From: Piscirickettsiaceae bacterium
GTDB taxonomy: Bacteria; Pseudomonadota; Gammaproteobacteria; Nitrosococcales; Methylophagaceae
DNA: 10,956 bases
NCBI GenBank assembly: GCA_018646825.1
Contig: JABGUA010000246.1
Location: 1-10,956 of the forward strand
Reading direction: 5' to 3'
The notes under the pieces were generated by a model that saw nothing but the letters and a program-made list of their open reading frames with translations, was not told the origin of the DNA and did not search any database. How positions within the stretch are numbered: the stretch's first letter is position 1; each line of letters starts with the position of its first letter. The position numbers and the translations under genes are program-made. Below are positions 1 to 6,720 of this stretch, in pieces.

Positions 1-928
1 TATCCTATTACCGTTCAGCATCCTCTATCAGCTAGCTGTCGGTTTTCGTCGTCTTGCTTATCACCTCAAAATTCTTAAACAGCATCATCTCAACGTGCCG
101 GTCATCATCGTCGGCAATATTACTGTCGGTGGCACCGGCAAAACCCCAGCTGTCATCTGGTTAGCAATGCAGCTAAAACAGGCGGGTTATAAACCCGGTA
201 TTATTAGTCGCGGTTATGGTGGACATGCCGACCACTACCCTCAAGAAGTCAAATCCACTAGCGACCCCAAGCTCGTCGGAGATGAACCTGTTATTATCAG
301 CCAGCAAACAGGCTGCCCGATGGCTGTCTCACCAAAGCGTTTTGATGCTGCTCAATTCCTCCTAGAAAATCATGATTGCAATGTCATTATCAGTGATGAT
401 GGATTACAACATTATGCGCTAGCTAGAGATATTGAAATTGTTGTCGTCGATGGCCTTCGTCTATTTGGCAACCGTTATTGCTTACCAGCTGGTCCATTAA
501 GAGAGCCCATTATTCGTTTGCGCACCGTTGATTTTGTTATCATAAATGGTGGTAACAATGCATCTCAATATGTCATGACCTTAAACCCAGGAAATGTCAT
601 TAATGTTGCTGATGGCGCAGTACAGAAATCACTGGATAACTTCAAAGGTGAAACTGTTCATGCGGTTGCAGGGATTGGTCATCCTGAACGTTTCTTCGAC
701 TATCTAAGCGATTCTGGTTTAATAGTCGAACCACACTATTTTATTGATCATCACCATTTCAAAGCCATCGATTTACACTTTGACGACGATCACCCTATTA
801 TAATGACAGAAAAAGATGCCATAAAATGTCGAGCCTTCGCCACTGACAATATGTGGTACATTCCCGTCAGAGCAACGGTCAATAACGACCTTGATCAACA
901 TATTCTGACCAAATTAGCCGGAAATTAA
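1..928 (+). CDS. lpxK: Tetraacyldisaccharide 4'-kinase LpxK (5' end outside window)
   Basis: LpxK phosphorylates the 4' position of the tetraacyldisaccharide-1-phosphate lipid A precursor, using ATP at the inner face of the cytoplasmic membrane. The frame is open from base 2, giving 308 residues here; about 20 N-terminal residues should lie upstream, judged from the usual length near 330. The GTG at 95 is internal: the 31 codons before it (LPFSILYQLAVGFRRLAYHL and following) match the membrane-associated N-terminal helix of the family. Seen directly: a P-loop GNITVGGTGKTP (113-148), SRGYGG, SDDGLQHY (from 392), GPLREP, and the C-terminal MTEKDAIKC motif. It is followed after 4 nt by the YcaR-like gene and then kdsB, so a lipid A/Kdo operon is likely. 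Any promoter lies outside the window. Confidence 0.96.
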   Translation, partial: ILLPFSILYQLAVGFRRLAYHLKILKQHHLNVPVIIVGNITVGGTGKTPAVIWLAMQLKQAGYKPGIISRGYGGHADHYPQEVKSTSDPKLVGDEPVIISQQTGCPMAVSPKRFDAAQFLLENHDCNVIISDDGLQHYALARDIEIVVVDGLRLFGNRYCLPAGPLREPIIRLRTVDFVIINGGNNASQYVMTLNPGNVINVADGAVQKSLDNFKGETVHAVAGIGHPERFFDYLSDSGLIVEPHYFIDHHHFKAIDLHFDDDHPIIMTEKDAIKCRAFATDNMWYIPVRATVNNDLDQHILTKLAGN

Positions 929-932
929 AATC

Positions 933-1112
933 ATGGATAAAACCCTACTCACTATCTTAGCCTGCCCAAACTGTAAAGGCAGCTTAAGCTATCAAAAAGC
1001 CAAACAAGAACTCGCCTGTCCAGTCTGCCGCATCGCTTATCCAGTGCGAGATGACATTCCCGTCATGTTAATAGATGAAGCACGCGAGCTCGCCTTGGAT
1101 GAAGACATTTAA
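933..1112 (+). CDS. ycaR: Trm112-family/UPF0434 (YcaR-like) small zinc-ribbon-type protein
   Basis: A 59-residue protein starting MDKTLLTILACPNCKGSL and continuing with CPVCRIAYPVRDDIPVML. The two Cys-x2-Cys pairs (CPNC near residues 11-14, CPVC near 29-32) suggest a bound metal, although many bacterial members lack some of these cysteines. The YPVRDDIPVML block is the diagnostic Trm112p/UPF0434 signature seen in E. coli YcaR. In eukaryotes and archaea Trm112 activates methyltransferases; the bacterial role is not settled, so no function is asserted. The ATG lies 4 nt after the lpxK stop, and the TAA (1110-1112) abuts the kdsB ATG with no gap, so translation of the three genes is probably coupled. 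The lpxK-ycaR-kdsB neighbourhood is common in gammaproteobacteria. Confidence 0.93.
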   Translation: MDKTLLTILACPNCKGSLSYQKAKQELACPVCRIAYPVRDDIPVMLIDEARELALDEDI

Positions 1113-1868
1113 ATGGCTTTCAAAATCATTATTCCTGCGCGCTATGCTTCCACTAGGCTTCCAGGTAAACCCCTACTAGATATAGCTGGAAAACCGATGA
1201 TTCAACACGTCTATGAGCGTGCTATAGAAAGTCTAGCAACCGAAGTCATTATTGCCACAGATGACAAGCGAATAAAACAAATAGCAGAGAACTTTGACGC
1301 TAAAGTCTGTATGACAAAGGCCGATCATCCATCAGGAACAGATCGCTTAGCAGAAGTGGCGACTTTATATCATTTTGATGATGACGATATTATCATCAAC
1401 GTCCAAGGTGATGAACCTTGTTTACCAGCACAACTGATTAATCAAGTCGCTAATGACTTAATACAACACCCTGAAGCCGACATGGCGACCTTGTACAGTC
1501 CAATAAAATTAGAAAAACAGGTCTTCGATCCTAATATTGTTAAAGTAATAACAGACCAACAAGGCTATGCCTTAACATTCAGCCGAGCACCGATCCCCTG
1601 GTTGAGAGACCATTTCCAGAAAGAGAACCCTCTACCTAGTAAGCTTCCTCATAAGCGTCATATTGGTTTATATGGATACCGCGCCAGTTTTCTCAAACAA
1701 TATGCCGAACTAATACCCTGTGATCTCGAACAAGCAGAATCATTAGAGCAGCTCAGAGCGTTATATCATGGTAAGAAGATTCACTTGACTGAGGCCAAAA
1801 TAGACCCCGGGCATGGCGTTGATACTGCTGAAGATTTAACCCTCGCGAGAACTTTACTCGGGCAATAG
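1113..1868 (+). CDS. kdsB: 3-deoxy-manno-octulosonate cytidylyltransferase (CMP-Kdo synthetase)
   Basis: KdsB activates Kdo with CTP to give CMP-Kdo, the donor for attaching Kdo to lipid A in the cytoplasm. The 251-residue length is normal for the family. Visible motifs are the N-terminal nucleotide-binding loop IPARYASTRLPGKPL (residues 7-21), HPSGTDRLAE (72-81), INVQGDEP (95-102) with the Mg-binding aspartate at D100, HIGLYGYR, the EQAESLEQLRAL segment, and the C-terminal IDPGHGVDTAEDL with D237. The ATG follows the upstream TAA directly, so initiation is probably by translational coupling. The last 15 bp overlap the 3' end of the convergent minus-strand gene at 1854-2132. No intrinsic terminator lies between the two transcription units. 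Confidence 0.97.
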   Translation: MAFKIIIPARYASTRLPGKPLLDIAGKPMIQHVYERAIESLATEVIIATDDKRIKQIAENFDAKVCMTKADHPSGTDRLAEVATLYHFDDDDIIINVQGDEPCLPAQLINQVANDLIQHPEADMATLYSPIKLEKQVFDPNIVKVITDQQGYALTFSRAPIPWLRDHFQKENPLPSKLPHKRHIGLYGYRASFLKQYAELIPCDLEQAESLEQLRALYHGKKIHLTEAKIDPGHGVDTAEDLTLARTLLGQ

Positions 1869-2132
1869 TGCTTGCAGACCCGCAGCTAATAGGTCGGCAT
1901 GCAACTGACCTTCTCCATCAAAAATAGGTAACACATAAGTCACAGGGACAGTACGATGACCTTCACCATACTGTGTTGCCTGAATATTAGATTCATCTTC
2001 CAATACTTGTAGCACAAACTGACAACCATCCAACAGTTCAACAATCTCACAAGACTGATGTTGAAATTGTACCTGCCGGCCAATTAAGGCCAGCAGGTCA
2101 TCTGTCGTAATAAGGCTATTTTTCGCTGGCAT
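1854..2132 (-). CDS. Hypothetical protein, 92 aa, overlapping the rne 3' end
   Basis: Not recognised. The chosen start is the ATG at 2132-2130 (MPAKNSLITTDDLLALIGRQ), which overlaps the last 17 bp of rne in another frame. The frame stays open upstream to 2240, but that part is the arginine-rich rne tail read out of frame, so the longer start is rejected. The protein is mixed alpha/beta in character and acidic, with a central stretch SCEIVELLDGCQFVLQVLED and then VPVTYVLPIFDGEGQLHADL. I see no signal peptide, membrane helix or cysteine motif (only two cysteines). It would be translated from the rne mRNA. Its 3' end overlaps kdsB by 15 bp on the other strand. The non-repetitive sequence, ordinary amino acid composition and operon position favour a real gene, but the function is unknown. 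Confidence 0.68.
   Translation of the reverse strand: MPAKNSLITTDDLLALIGRQVQFQHQSCEIVELLDGCQFVLQVLEDESNIQATQYGEGHRTVPVTYVLPIFDGEGQLHADLLAAGLQALLPE
2071..2098 (-). other. Stem-loop just downstream of the rne stop codon
   Basis: Arms ACCTGC-C-GGCC and GGCC-A-GCAGGT flank the 6-nt loop AATTAA. This gives ten base pairs with one mismatch, starting 17 nt after the rne stop on the minus strand. It lies inside the first codons of the 92-aa gene. No clear run of U follows on the minus strand (only ACAATTT), so it is not a textbook terminator. It could protect the rne mRNA 3' end or reduce read-through into the small gene; that is inference. Confidence 0.5.
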
Positions 2133-4494
2133 CTTCTTTTGGTTTAACCTTCCTAGGTGCGCGTTTTCTAGGCGCTGGTTTAGGTTTTGCTTCTCCATTA
2201 TCACCTGATACCTCAGGTTTTGCCACATTCCCAGCATCATTAGCCTCTATGGCCTTAGCAACAGGCGTTTTAGGCGCTGTACGGCGGCGAGGTGCAGTGC
2301 TTTGTTTCCTTACCGGTTTATTAGGCGCTGGCTTATTGCCATCGACCTCAATGACAGCAGCAACTTCAATCACATTACCATCTGGCATGGGCTTAGTCTC
2401 TGCTGGCAATGCATTACCATCAACTTCTTTCTTAACCGGTGGTAATTTATTACCCTTATCATCAGGTATCTGCTTGTCTGTTTCATTATCTTGACGAGGA
2501 CGACGACGGCGGCCACCACGACGTGAACGGCGGCTATTATTGTTTCTGCTTTGAGACTGCTCATCATCTTCTTTCGAGCCATTCGACTCCGGTTTTTGTT
2601 CTGGCTGTGATTGAGCTTGCACCTCACCTTTCTTCTCTTCATCACGATGACGAGGTTGTCGGCGATTATTTCGGTTTCGGGGACGTTTATTCTGTTCACG
2701 CTGTGGTTTATTTTCTTCTACAGGCGCTACTTTCTGAACCTCAACTACTTCAGGTTCAGGCTCCGGCTCAGCTTCTTTACCAGTCAACACATTCAATAAA
2801 CGACTTAATAAGCTTGGCTTTTTGACTTCAGCTACAGTTGTTGCCACTGTAGCTACAGCCGCCACTGGCTGTGACGTCATAATTGGCGCAGGTGCTGCAG
2901 GTGACACACCTGTAACTGCAGCTTGTTCAACAACAGGCCTTGCTTTTAACGCATCAGGGACTTCGGGTTCAGGCCTGTCCATCAAATGATGACTCACTTC
3001 ATTTTTTTCACTGCCATCTTTGACCCGCTCAATATCATAATGTGGCGTATCCATATGAGGGTTTGGAATTAATAGTAGCTTAACCCCATGACGGCGTTCA
3101 ATGGCTTCTAGCTGTACCCTTTTTTCATTCAACATAAATGTAGCAACAGGCACAGGTAACTGCACAACTAGTTGACTCATTCCATCGCGGCTGGCTTCTT
3201 CTTCAACCAAACGCAAAACAGCCAAACCAAGTGACTCAACACCACGGACATGTCCTAGACCTGAACAACGTGGGCATACTTCTTCATGCGCATCCCCCAG
3301 TGAAGGGCGTATACGTTGGCGTGACATCTCGAGTAAACCGAATCGTGAAATACGACCAACTTGCACTCTCGCCCGATCCACTTTCAAGTGATCGCGTAAC
3401 CGGTTTTCAACTTCACGTTGGTGACGGCTTGGACCCATATCAATGAAATCAATGACAACCAAACCACCTAAATCACGTAACCGTAATTGTCTTGCAATCT
3501 CTTCAGCTGCTTCAAGGTTTGTATTAAAGGCTGTTTCTTCAATATCCCCTCCTTTATTAGCCCTAGCAGAGTTCACATCAATCGAAATCAATGCCTCCGT
3601 TGGATCAATAACCAAAGCCCCGCCAGAAGGCAGTCGAACTTCATGGCGGAATGCTGTCTCAATTTGGCTTTCTATCTGATAACGCGTAAATAAAGGAACT
3701 TTATCTTGGTAGAGTTTGAACTTACTTAATTCATGCGGCATAACCATGCGCATAAAGTCATAACCCGTTTGATAGACCTCAGGTGAATCGACCAATATTT
3801 CACCAATGTCTTTACGTAAATAATCACGTAAAGCACGGATAATAATATTACTCTCTTGATAGACTAAAAAAGGTGCGGCGCGTTCTGTTGTCGCCTTATC
3901 AATAGCTGTCCATAACTGCACTAGATACTCTAAATCCCACTGCAATTCTTCAGCTTGTTTGCCAACACCTGCAGTACGAACAATCATGCCCATGCCTTCA
4001 GGCACTTCTAGAGAACGTAAAGCTTCTTGTAACTCGGCGCGCTCATCACCTTCAATACGACGAGAAATACCACCAGCCCGCGGGCTATTGGGCATTAGTA
4101 CTAAATAACGACCTGCTAAACTGACCATTGTCGTTAATGCAGCGCCTTTGTTTCCACGCTCTTCTTTTTCTACTTGAACGACAAGTTCTTGACCGACTGA
4201 CAACACATCTTGGACATTAATACGGCCATTAGACTCATCATCTCCGCCTTTACGCGGTTTAAAATAACTTTTTGAAATATCTTTTAATGGAAGGAAACCC
4301 TGACGTTCAGAGCCATAGTCAACAAAGACCGCTTCCAAACTGGGTTCAACTCGGGTGATTTTACCCTTATAGATATTGCCTTTTTTCTGTTCTCTTGACG
4401 GAACAGCAATATCCAGATCAAACAAGCGCTGACCATCGATCATCGCTACACGCAACTCTTCTTCATGAGTCGCGTTGATTAAAATTCGCTTCAT
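2116..4494 (-). CDS. rne: Ribonuclease E (Rne/Rng family endoribonuclease)
   Basis: RNase E is the main endonuclease of mRNA decay and rRNA/tRNA processing and the scaffold of the degradosome at the inner membrane. The start is ATG at 4494 (MKRILINATHEEELRVAMID), with AAGAGGT 6 nt upstream; nine extra in-frame codons upstream do not match the family. The S1 domain spans about residues 35-125. The DNase I-like catalytic site is D306 (SIDVNSARA) and D349 (VVIDFIDM), and the Zn-link tetramer motif is CPRC at 407-410, all offset by three from E. coli. After about residue 510 the protein becomes low-complexity. It has an amphipathic PSLLSRLLNVLTGK segment (560-573) resembling a membrane-targeting helix and two arginine-rich RNA-binding patches (about 599-618 and 650-668). 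The basic tail ends RKRAPRKVKPK. At 792 residues the scaffold is shorter than in E. coli (1061). Confidence 0.97.
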   Translation of the reverse strand: MKRILINATHEEELRVAMIDGQRLFDLDIAVPSREQKKGNIYKGKITRVEPSLEAVFVDYGSERQGFLPLKDISKSYFKPRKGGDDESNGRINVQDVLSVGQELVVQVEKEERGNKGAALTTMVSLAGRYLVLMPNSPRAGGISRRIEGDERAELQEALRSLEVPEGMGMIVRTAGVGKQAEELQWDLEYLVQLWTAIDKATTERAAPFLVYQESNIIIRALRDYLRKDIGEILVDSPEVYQTGYDFMRMVMPHELSKFKLYQDKVPLFTRYQIESQIETAFRHEVRLPSGGALVIDPTEALISIDVNSARANKGGDIEETAFNTNLEAAEEIARQLRLRDLGGLVVIDFIDMGPSRHQREVENRLRDHLKVDRARVQVGRISRFGLLEMSRQRIRPSLGDAHEEVCPRCSGLGHVRGVESLGLAVLRLVEEEASRDGMSQLVVQLPVPVATFMLNEKRVQLEAIERRHGVKLLLIPNPHMDTPHYDIERVKDGSEKNEVSHHLMDRPEPEVPDALKARPVVEQAAVTGVSPAAPAPIMTSQPVAAVATVATTVAEVKKPSLLSRLLNVLTGKEAEPEPEPEVVEVQKVAPVEENKPQREQNKRPRNRNNRRQPRHRDEEKKGEVQAQSQPEQKPESNGSKEDDEQSQSRNNNSRRSRRGGRRRRPRQDNETDKQIPDDKGNKLPPVKKEVDGNALPAETKPMPDGNVIEVAAVIEVDGNKPAPNKPVRKQSTAPRRRTAPKTPVAKAIEANDAGNVAKPEVSGDNGEAKPKPAPRKRAPRKVKPKEDASEK

Positions 4495-4500
4495 GCTTTT

Positions 4501-4507
4501 ACCTCTT
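4501..4507 (-). promoter_or_regulatory. rne ribosome binding site
   Basis: Read on the minus strand this is AAGAGGT, 6 nt before the ATG at 4494. It decides the rne start in favour of MKRILINA over the in-frame ATG at 4521, which would place this site inside the coding region. Confidence 0.75.
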
Positions 4508-4713
4508 ATTGAGGTCCACACATCGACTTACCCTTCATTCGGAAGGGCTTGCTCCGCTATACATTTGGTATGCTCGGCAACTTTTTGACTTGTAATTATC
4601 TCTAGTTACAACGCGTCTTATATCCTGCGCATCGCTTTTCTGTCTTGTAGTCTTTGCCTGTTTATTTTCAAACAAAAAACTGATTTAGTCGTCTCTTTTA
4701 CGACTTACTCTCA

Positions 4714-4752
4714 ATATCGGCGCTTCGCCCCGTGGCGTAGCAGGCCGGATAT
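4714..4752 (-). other. Strong bulged hairpin in the rne leader
   Basis: On the minus strand the pairing is AUAUC/GAUAU, then GGC/GCC, GCU/AGC and CGCC/GGCG around a 4-nt ACGG loop. A single-base bulge, a two-base bulge and one A-A mismatch interrupt it. About 15 pairs form in 39 nt, the most stable structure in the leader. The internal bulges recall the internal-loop hairpin recognised by RNase E in the E. coli rne leader, but homology is unproven. Confidence 0.55.
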
Positions 4753-4952
4753 GCACACTAACTCTAATTACTGACTCGTCTCACTTAATAATTCTTATAT
4801 TGTCTATTAAGCCTGTGTGAACCACTTAAAATTTTTGCTCTAAATTGAGCATCCATCACGCCTGACCGCTGTCAGCCGTGTACTTCAAAACTTGTTAGGC
4901 TACTACCGCATCTACCAATACTATTTGGGAGCGACGCCGCCATGCTACAGTC

Positions 4953-4978
4953 TTTACTGAATGAAAATCCGGTATACT
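4953..4978 (+). promoter_or_regulatory. Candidate rluC promoter
   Basis: The -10-like TATACT at 4973-4978 matches the consensus at five of six positions. The only plausible -35, TTTACT at 4953-4958, sits at a short 14-bp spacing, so the -10 is better supported than the -35. It would give a leader of roughly 70 nt for rluC. Confidence 0.35.
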
Positions 4979-4982
4979 ACCG
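4970..4982. repeat. Short perfect inverted repeat CGGTA-TAC-TACCG
   Basis: Two 5-bp arms around a 3-bp centre in the rluC/rne divergent region. It overlaps the candidate rluC -10 (TATACT, 4973-4978). It could be an operator, but at this size chance is a realistic explanation. Confidence 0.3.
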
Positions 4983-5006
4983 TCCTTCAAACCCGACCAC
5001 CCGTCG

Positions 5007-5035
5007 ACTATAACAGCCAACCCCACTATCAGCAA
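5007..5035 (-). promoter_or_regulatory. Candidate rne promoter
   Basis: On the minus strand there is TTGCTG (5035-5030), a 17-bp spacer, and TATAGT (5012-5007). The -10 matches five of six consensus positions and the -35 three of six, at ideal spacing. Transcription from about 5000 would produce the roughly 500-nt leader. It overlaps the region transcribed into rluC. Confidence 0.4.
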
Positions 5036-5055
5036 TAGCAAACCTAAAGATTTTT

Positions 5056-6015
5056 ATGACATCGAACAACAATAAAACCCCTTCTGTTCAATTCATTGAA
5101 ATTACGGCATCAAATGCTGGGCAAAGACTTGATAATTTTCTAATTTCACTCGAAAAAAGCGTCCCCAAAAGCCGTATTTATCGCGCCCTTAGAAAAGGAG
5201 AAGTCAGGGTCAATAAAGGCCGAAAAAAACAAACTTACAAACTACAACTAGGTGACTCAGTTCGTGTCCCACCGCTTCACGTGACAGAAAAAACAATCCA
5301 GAATACTGTCAGCGATTTTCTACGCCAACAACTCGATGATGCCGTGTTACTAGAAGATGATGACTTACTTATTCTCAATAAACCATCAGGCATCGCCGTC
5401 CATGCCGGCAGTGGTATACAACAAGGTATTATTGAAGCATTGAGAATCACCCGTGCTGAATTACCTTTCCTAGAGTTAGTACATCGCCTAGACCGTGATA
5501 CTTCTGGCTGCTTATTGCTTGCAAAAAGTCGTCCCGCTTTGCTGAACTTACAACAGCAGATGATAGAACACGACATCAACAAACGTTACCTCACACTGTT
5601 AAAAGGTGGTTGGGGAGAAAATGAAAAACGTATTATTGCACCACTTCAGAAAAACACCGTCTCATCCGGCGAGCGAATGGTACGGGTAGATGACGAGGGT
5701 AAATATGCCGAAACATTATTTATTCCATTACAGCAATTTCCAAATGCACAATTAACCGAAGTTGTACTTTTTACTGGCCGAACCCATCAAATTCGTGTCC
5801 ATTCCAAGCACATTGGCCACCCTCTCGCTGGCGATGACAAATACGGCCATCGTGAATTTAATAAGCAAATGAAAAAAGCGGGGCTAAAGCGGCTTTTTCT
5901 CCATGCATGGAAACTGGGCATCGCACATCCAACAACTCAACAACCTTTACTAATCGAAGCCCCGATCCCGCAACAACTCCAAACTTTTATCGACAAAATG
6001 GATAGCACGGCATGA
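5056..6015 (+). CDS. rluC: 23S rRNA pseudouridine synthase RluC
   Basis: RluC converts uridines to pseudouridine in 23S rRNA (positions 955, 2504 and 2580 in E. coli). The 319-residue length equals that of E. coli RluC. An S4 RNA-binding domain lies at about residues 22-70 (AGQRLDNFL, KSRIYRALRKGEVRVNKGR). The catalytic RluA-type domain has LVHRLDRDTSGCLLLAK with catalytic D146, followed by LLKGGW, SGERMVRVDDEGK and FTGRTHQIRVHSKHIGHPLAGDDKYG. The ATG is preceded by a weak Shine-Dalgarno (TAAAGA). Divergence from rne and the following HAD and S49 peptidase genes match the usual gammaproteobacterial arrangement, favouring RluC over other RluA-family members. The stop overlaps the next gene in an ATGA. 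Confidence 0.95.
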   Translation: MTSNNNKTPSVQFIEITASNAGQRLDNFLISLEKSVPKSRIYRALRKGEVRVNKGRKKQTYKLQLGDSVRVPPLHVTEKTIQNTVSDFLRQQLDDAVLLEDDDLLILNKPSGIAVHAGSGIQQGIIEALRITRAELPFLELVHRLDRDTSGCLLLAKSRPALLNLQQQMIEHDINKRYLTLLKGGWGENEKRIIAPLQKNTVSSGERMVRVDDEGKYAETLFIPLQQFPNAQLTEVVLFTGRTHQIRVHSKHIGHPLAGDDKYGHREFNKQMKKAGLKRLFLHAWKLGIAHPTTQQPLLIEAPIPQQLQTFIDKMDSTA

Positions 6016-6659
6016 AACGGTACGACCTCATCGTTTTTGACTGGGATGGCACCTTAATGGATTCCACCCAACAAATCATTGATGCCATGCAACTGGGTAT
6101 CGAACAGCTCGACTTACCTAGTTTGTCGGATAAGGCTGTCAGCCACATTATTGGATTAGGACTCAATGAAGCAGTTTTTGCGCTATACCCAGACTTAGAT
6201 GCTAAAACAAGACAAGAACTGGGCCTACATTATCAACAAAACTGGCTTAGCAGTCCTTTTGAAGCGCCTTTATTTGACAACGCTTATAACCTTATAGATC
6301 ACCTCCATCAACAAGATCATTTCCTCGCTGTTGCAACAGGAAAAAGCCGACGAGGTTTAAACAAAGTGCTACAGCGTACTCAACTTAATGATTTTTTCCA
6401 TGCCACCCGCTGTATTGATGAATGCCATTCCAAACCACATCCGGATATGCTCGAACAACTAATCGACTATCTTGGCGTCACACCCGATAAAACACTCATG
6501 ATTGGTGATACCAGCCATGATCTCAATATGGCCAATAATGCCAAGACAGATAGCATAGCGATTACTCATGGCGCACATGATATGACAACACTGCAAAGCT
6601 GCAAGCCTCAATTTATTGCCAAAAACTTGCACCAAGTCCAACAATGGTTGACACAATAA
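6012..6659 (+). CDS. HAD-superfamily phosphatase (Gph/phosphoglycolate phosphatase-like)
   Basis: A 215-residue hydrolase of the HAD subfamily IA. Motif I is FDWDGTL, with nucleophile D10 and acid/base D12. Motif II is the T109 of VATGKSRRGL, motif III is K141 in SKPHPDM, and motif IV is MIGDTSHDLNMA with D166 and D170. A helical cap occupies about residues 16-85. The family includes phosphoglycolate phosphatase and pyrophosphatase-like enzymes; the substrate cannot be read from the sequence. It overlaps rluC by 4 nt (ATGA), a sign of translational coupling, and orthologues sit between rluC and an S49 peptidase in many gammaproteobacteria. Its role may be metabolite repair or housekeeping dephosphorylation, which is inference. 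Confidence 0.92.
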   Translation: MKRYDLIVFDWDGTLMDSTQQIIDAMQLGIEQLDLPSLSDKAVSHIIGLGLNEAVFALYPDLDAKTRQELGLHYQQNWLSSPFEAPLFDNAYNLIDHLHQQDHFLAVATGKSRRGLNKVLQRTQLNDFFHATRCIDECHSKPHPDMLEQLIDYLGVTPDKTLMIGDTSHDLNMANNAKTDSIAITHGAHDMTTLQSCKPQFIAKNLHQVQQWLTQ

Positions 6660-6686
6660 ATAACAACCGCATCATCTTTTGATATG

Positions 6687-6720
6687 ATTCATCCAATTTC
6701 CTTACTTCAAATGGATGAAT
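6687..6720 (+). repeat. 8-bp perfect inverted repeat spanning the S49 peptidase start
   Basis: ATTCATCC (6687-6694) and GGATGAAT (6713-6720) are perfect reverse complements separated by 18 nt. The right arm contains the ATG at 6715 and the GGATGA that would serve as Shine-Dalgarno for the alternative ATG at 6724. In RNA this could form an 8-bp hairpin hiding the start region; as DNA it could be an operator. Confidence 0.5.

Larger units (their letters stand above)
4495..5000 (-). promoter_or_regulatory. Long structured 5' leader of rne
   Basis: This is the bulk of the 561-bp gap between the divergent rne and rluC genes, with no convincing gene on either strand. If rne starts near 5000, its mRNA has a leader of about 500 nt. 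Seen directly are stem-loops at 4531-4547 (6 bp, 5-nt loop), 4590-4611 (6 bp, 10-nt loop), 4687-4705 (6 bp, 7-nt loop), 4714-4752 (about 15 bp with bulges), 4784-4811 (7 bp, 14-nt loop), 4837-4850 (4 bp) and 4862-4875 (5 bp, 4-nt loop). In E. coli the rne 5' UTR is also long and hairpin-rich, and RNase E cuts there to regulate its own level. The same role here is inferred from position and structure; I cannot verify a match to the known family model. Confidence 0.6.

Noticed and set aside
95..928. lpxK starting at GTG 95
   Set aside because: The frame is open to the window edge and the 31 codons upstream match the LpxK N-terminal membrane-associated segment.
2133..2240. Extended 128-aa version of the minus-strand unknown gene
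   Set aside because: The extra 36 codons are the basic rne tail read in another frame; the start at 2132 gives a coherent protein.
2249..2825. Several overlapping open frames on both strands across the rne tail
   Set aside because: They are shadows of the low-complexity Arg/Pro/Glu coding region, with repetitive composition and no family features.
4495..4521. rne starting at ATG 4521, nine codons earlier
   Set aside because: The extra codons do not match the family, and the AAGAGGT Shine-Dalgarno lies correctly in front of the ATG at 4494.
4837..4850. GCTC-TAAATT-GAGC as a terminator
   Set aside because: Only four base pairs and no T-run following on either strand in the right place.
4785..4856. 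Possible 23-codon leader peptide in the rne leader (minus strand, ATG at 4856, AGG nearby)
   Set aside because: Short, AT-rich, overlaps two hairpins, and shows no regulatory codon run; chance is likely.
6648..6653. Perfect TTGACA -35 box at the end of the HAD gene
   Set aside because: It is coding sequence and no acceptable -10 lies 16-18 bp downstream; the TATGAT at 6683 is 29 bp away.
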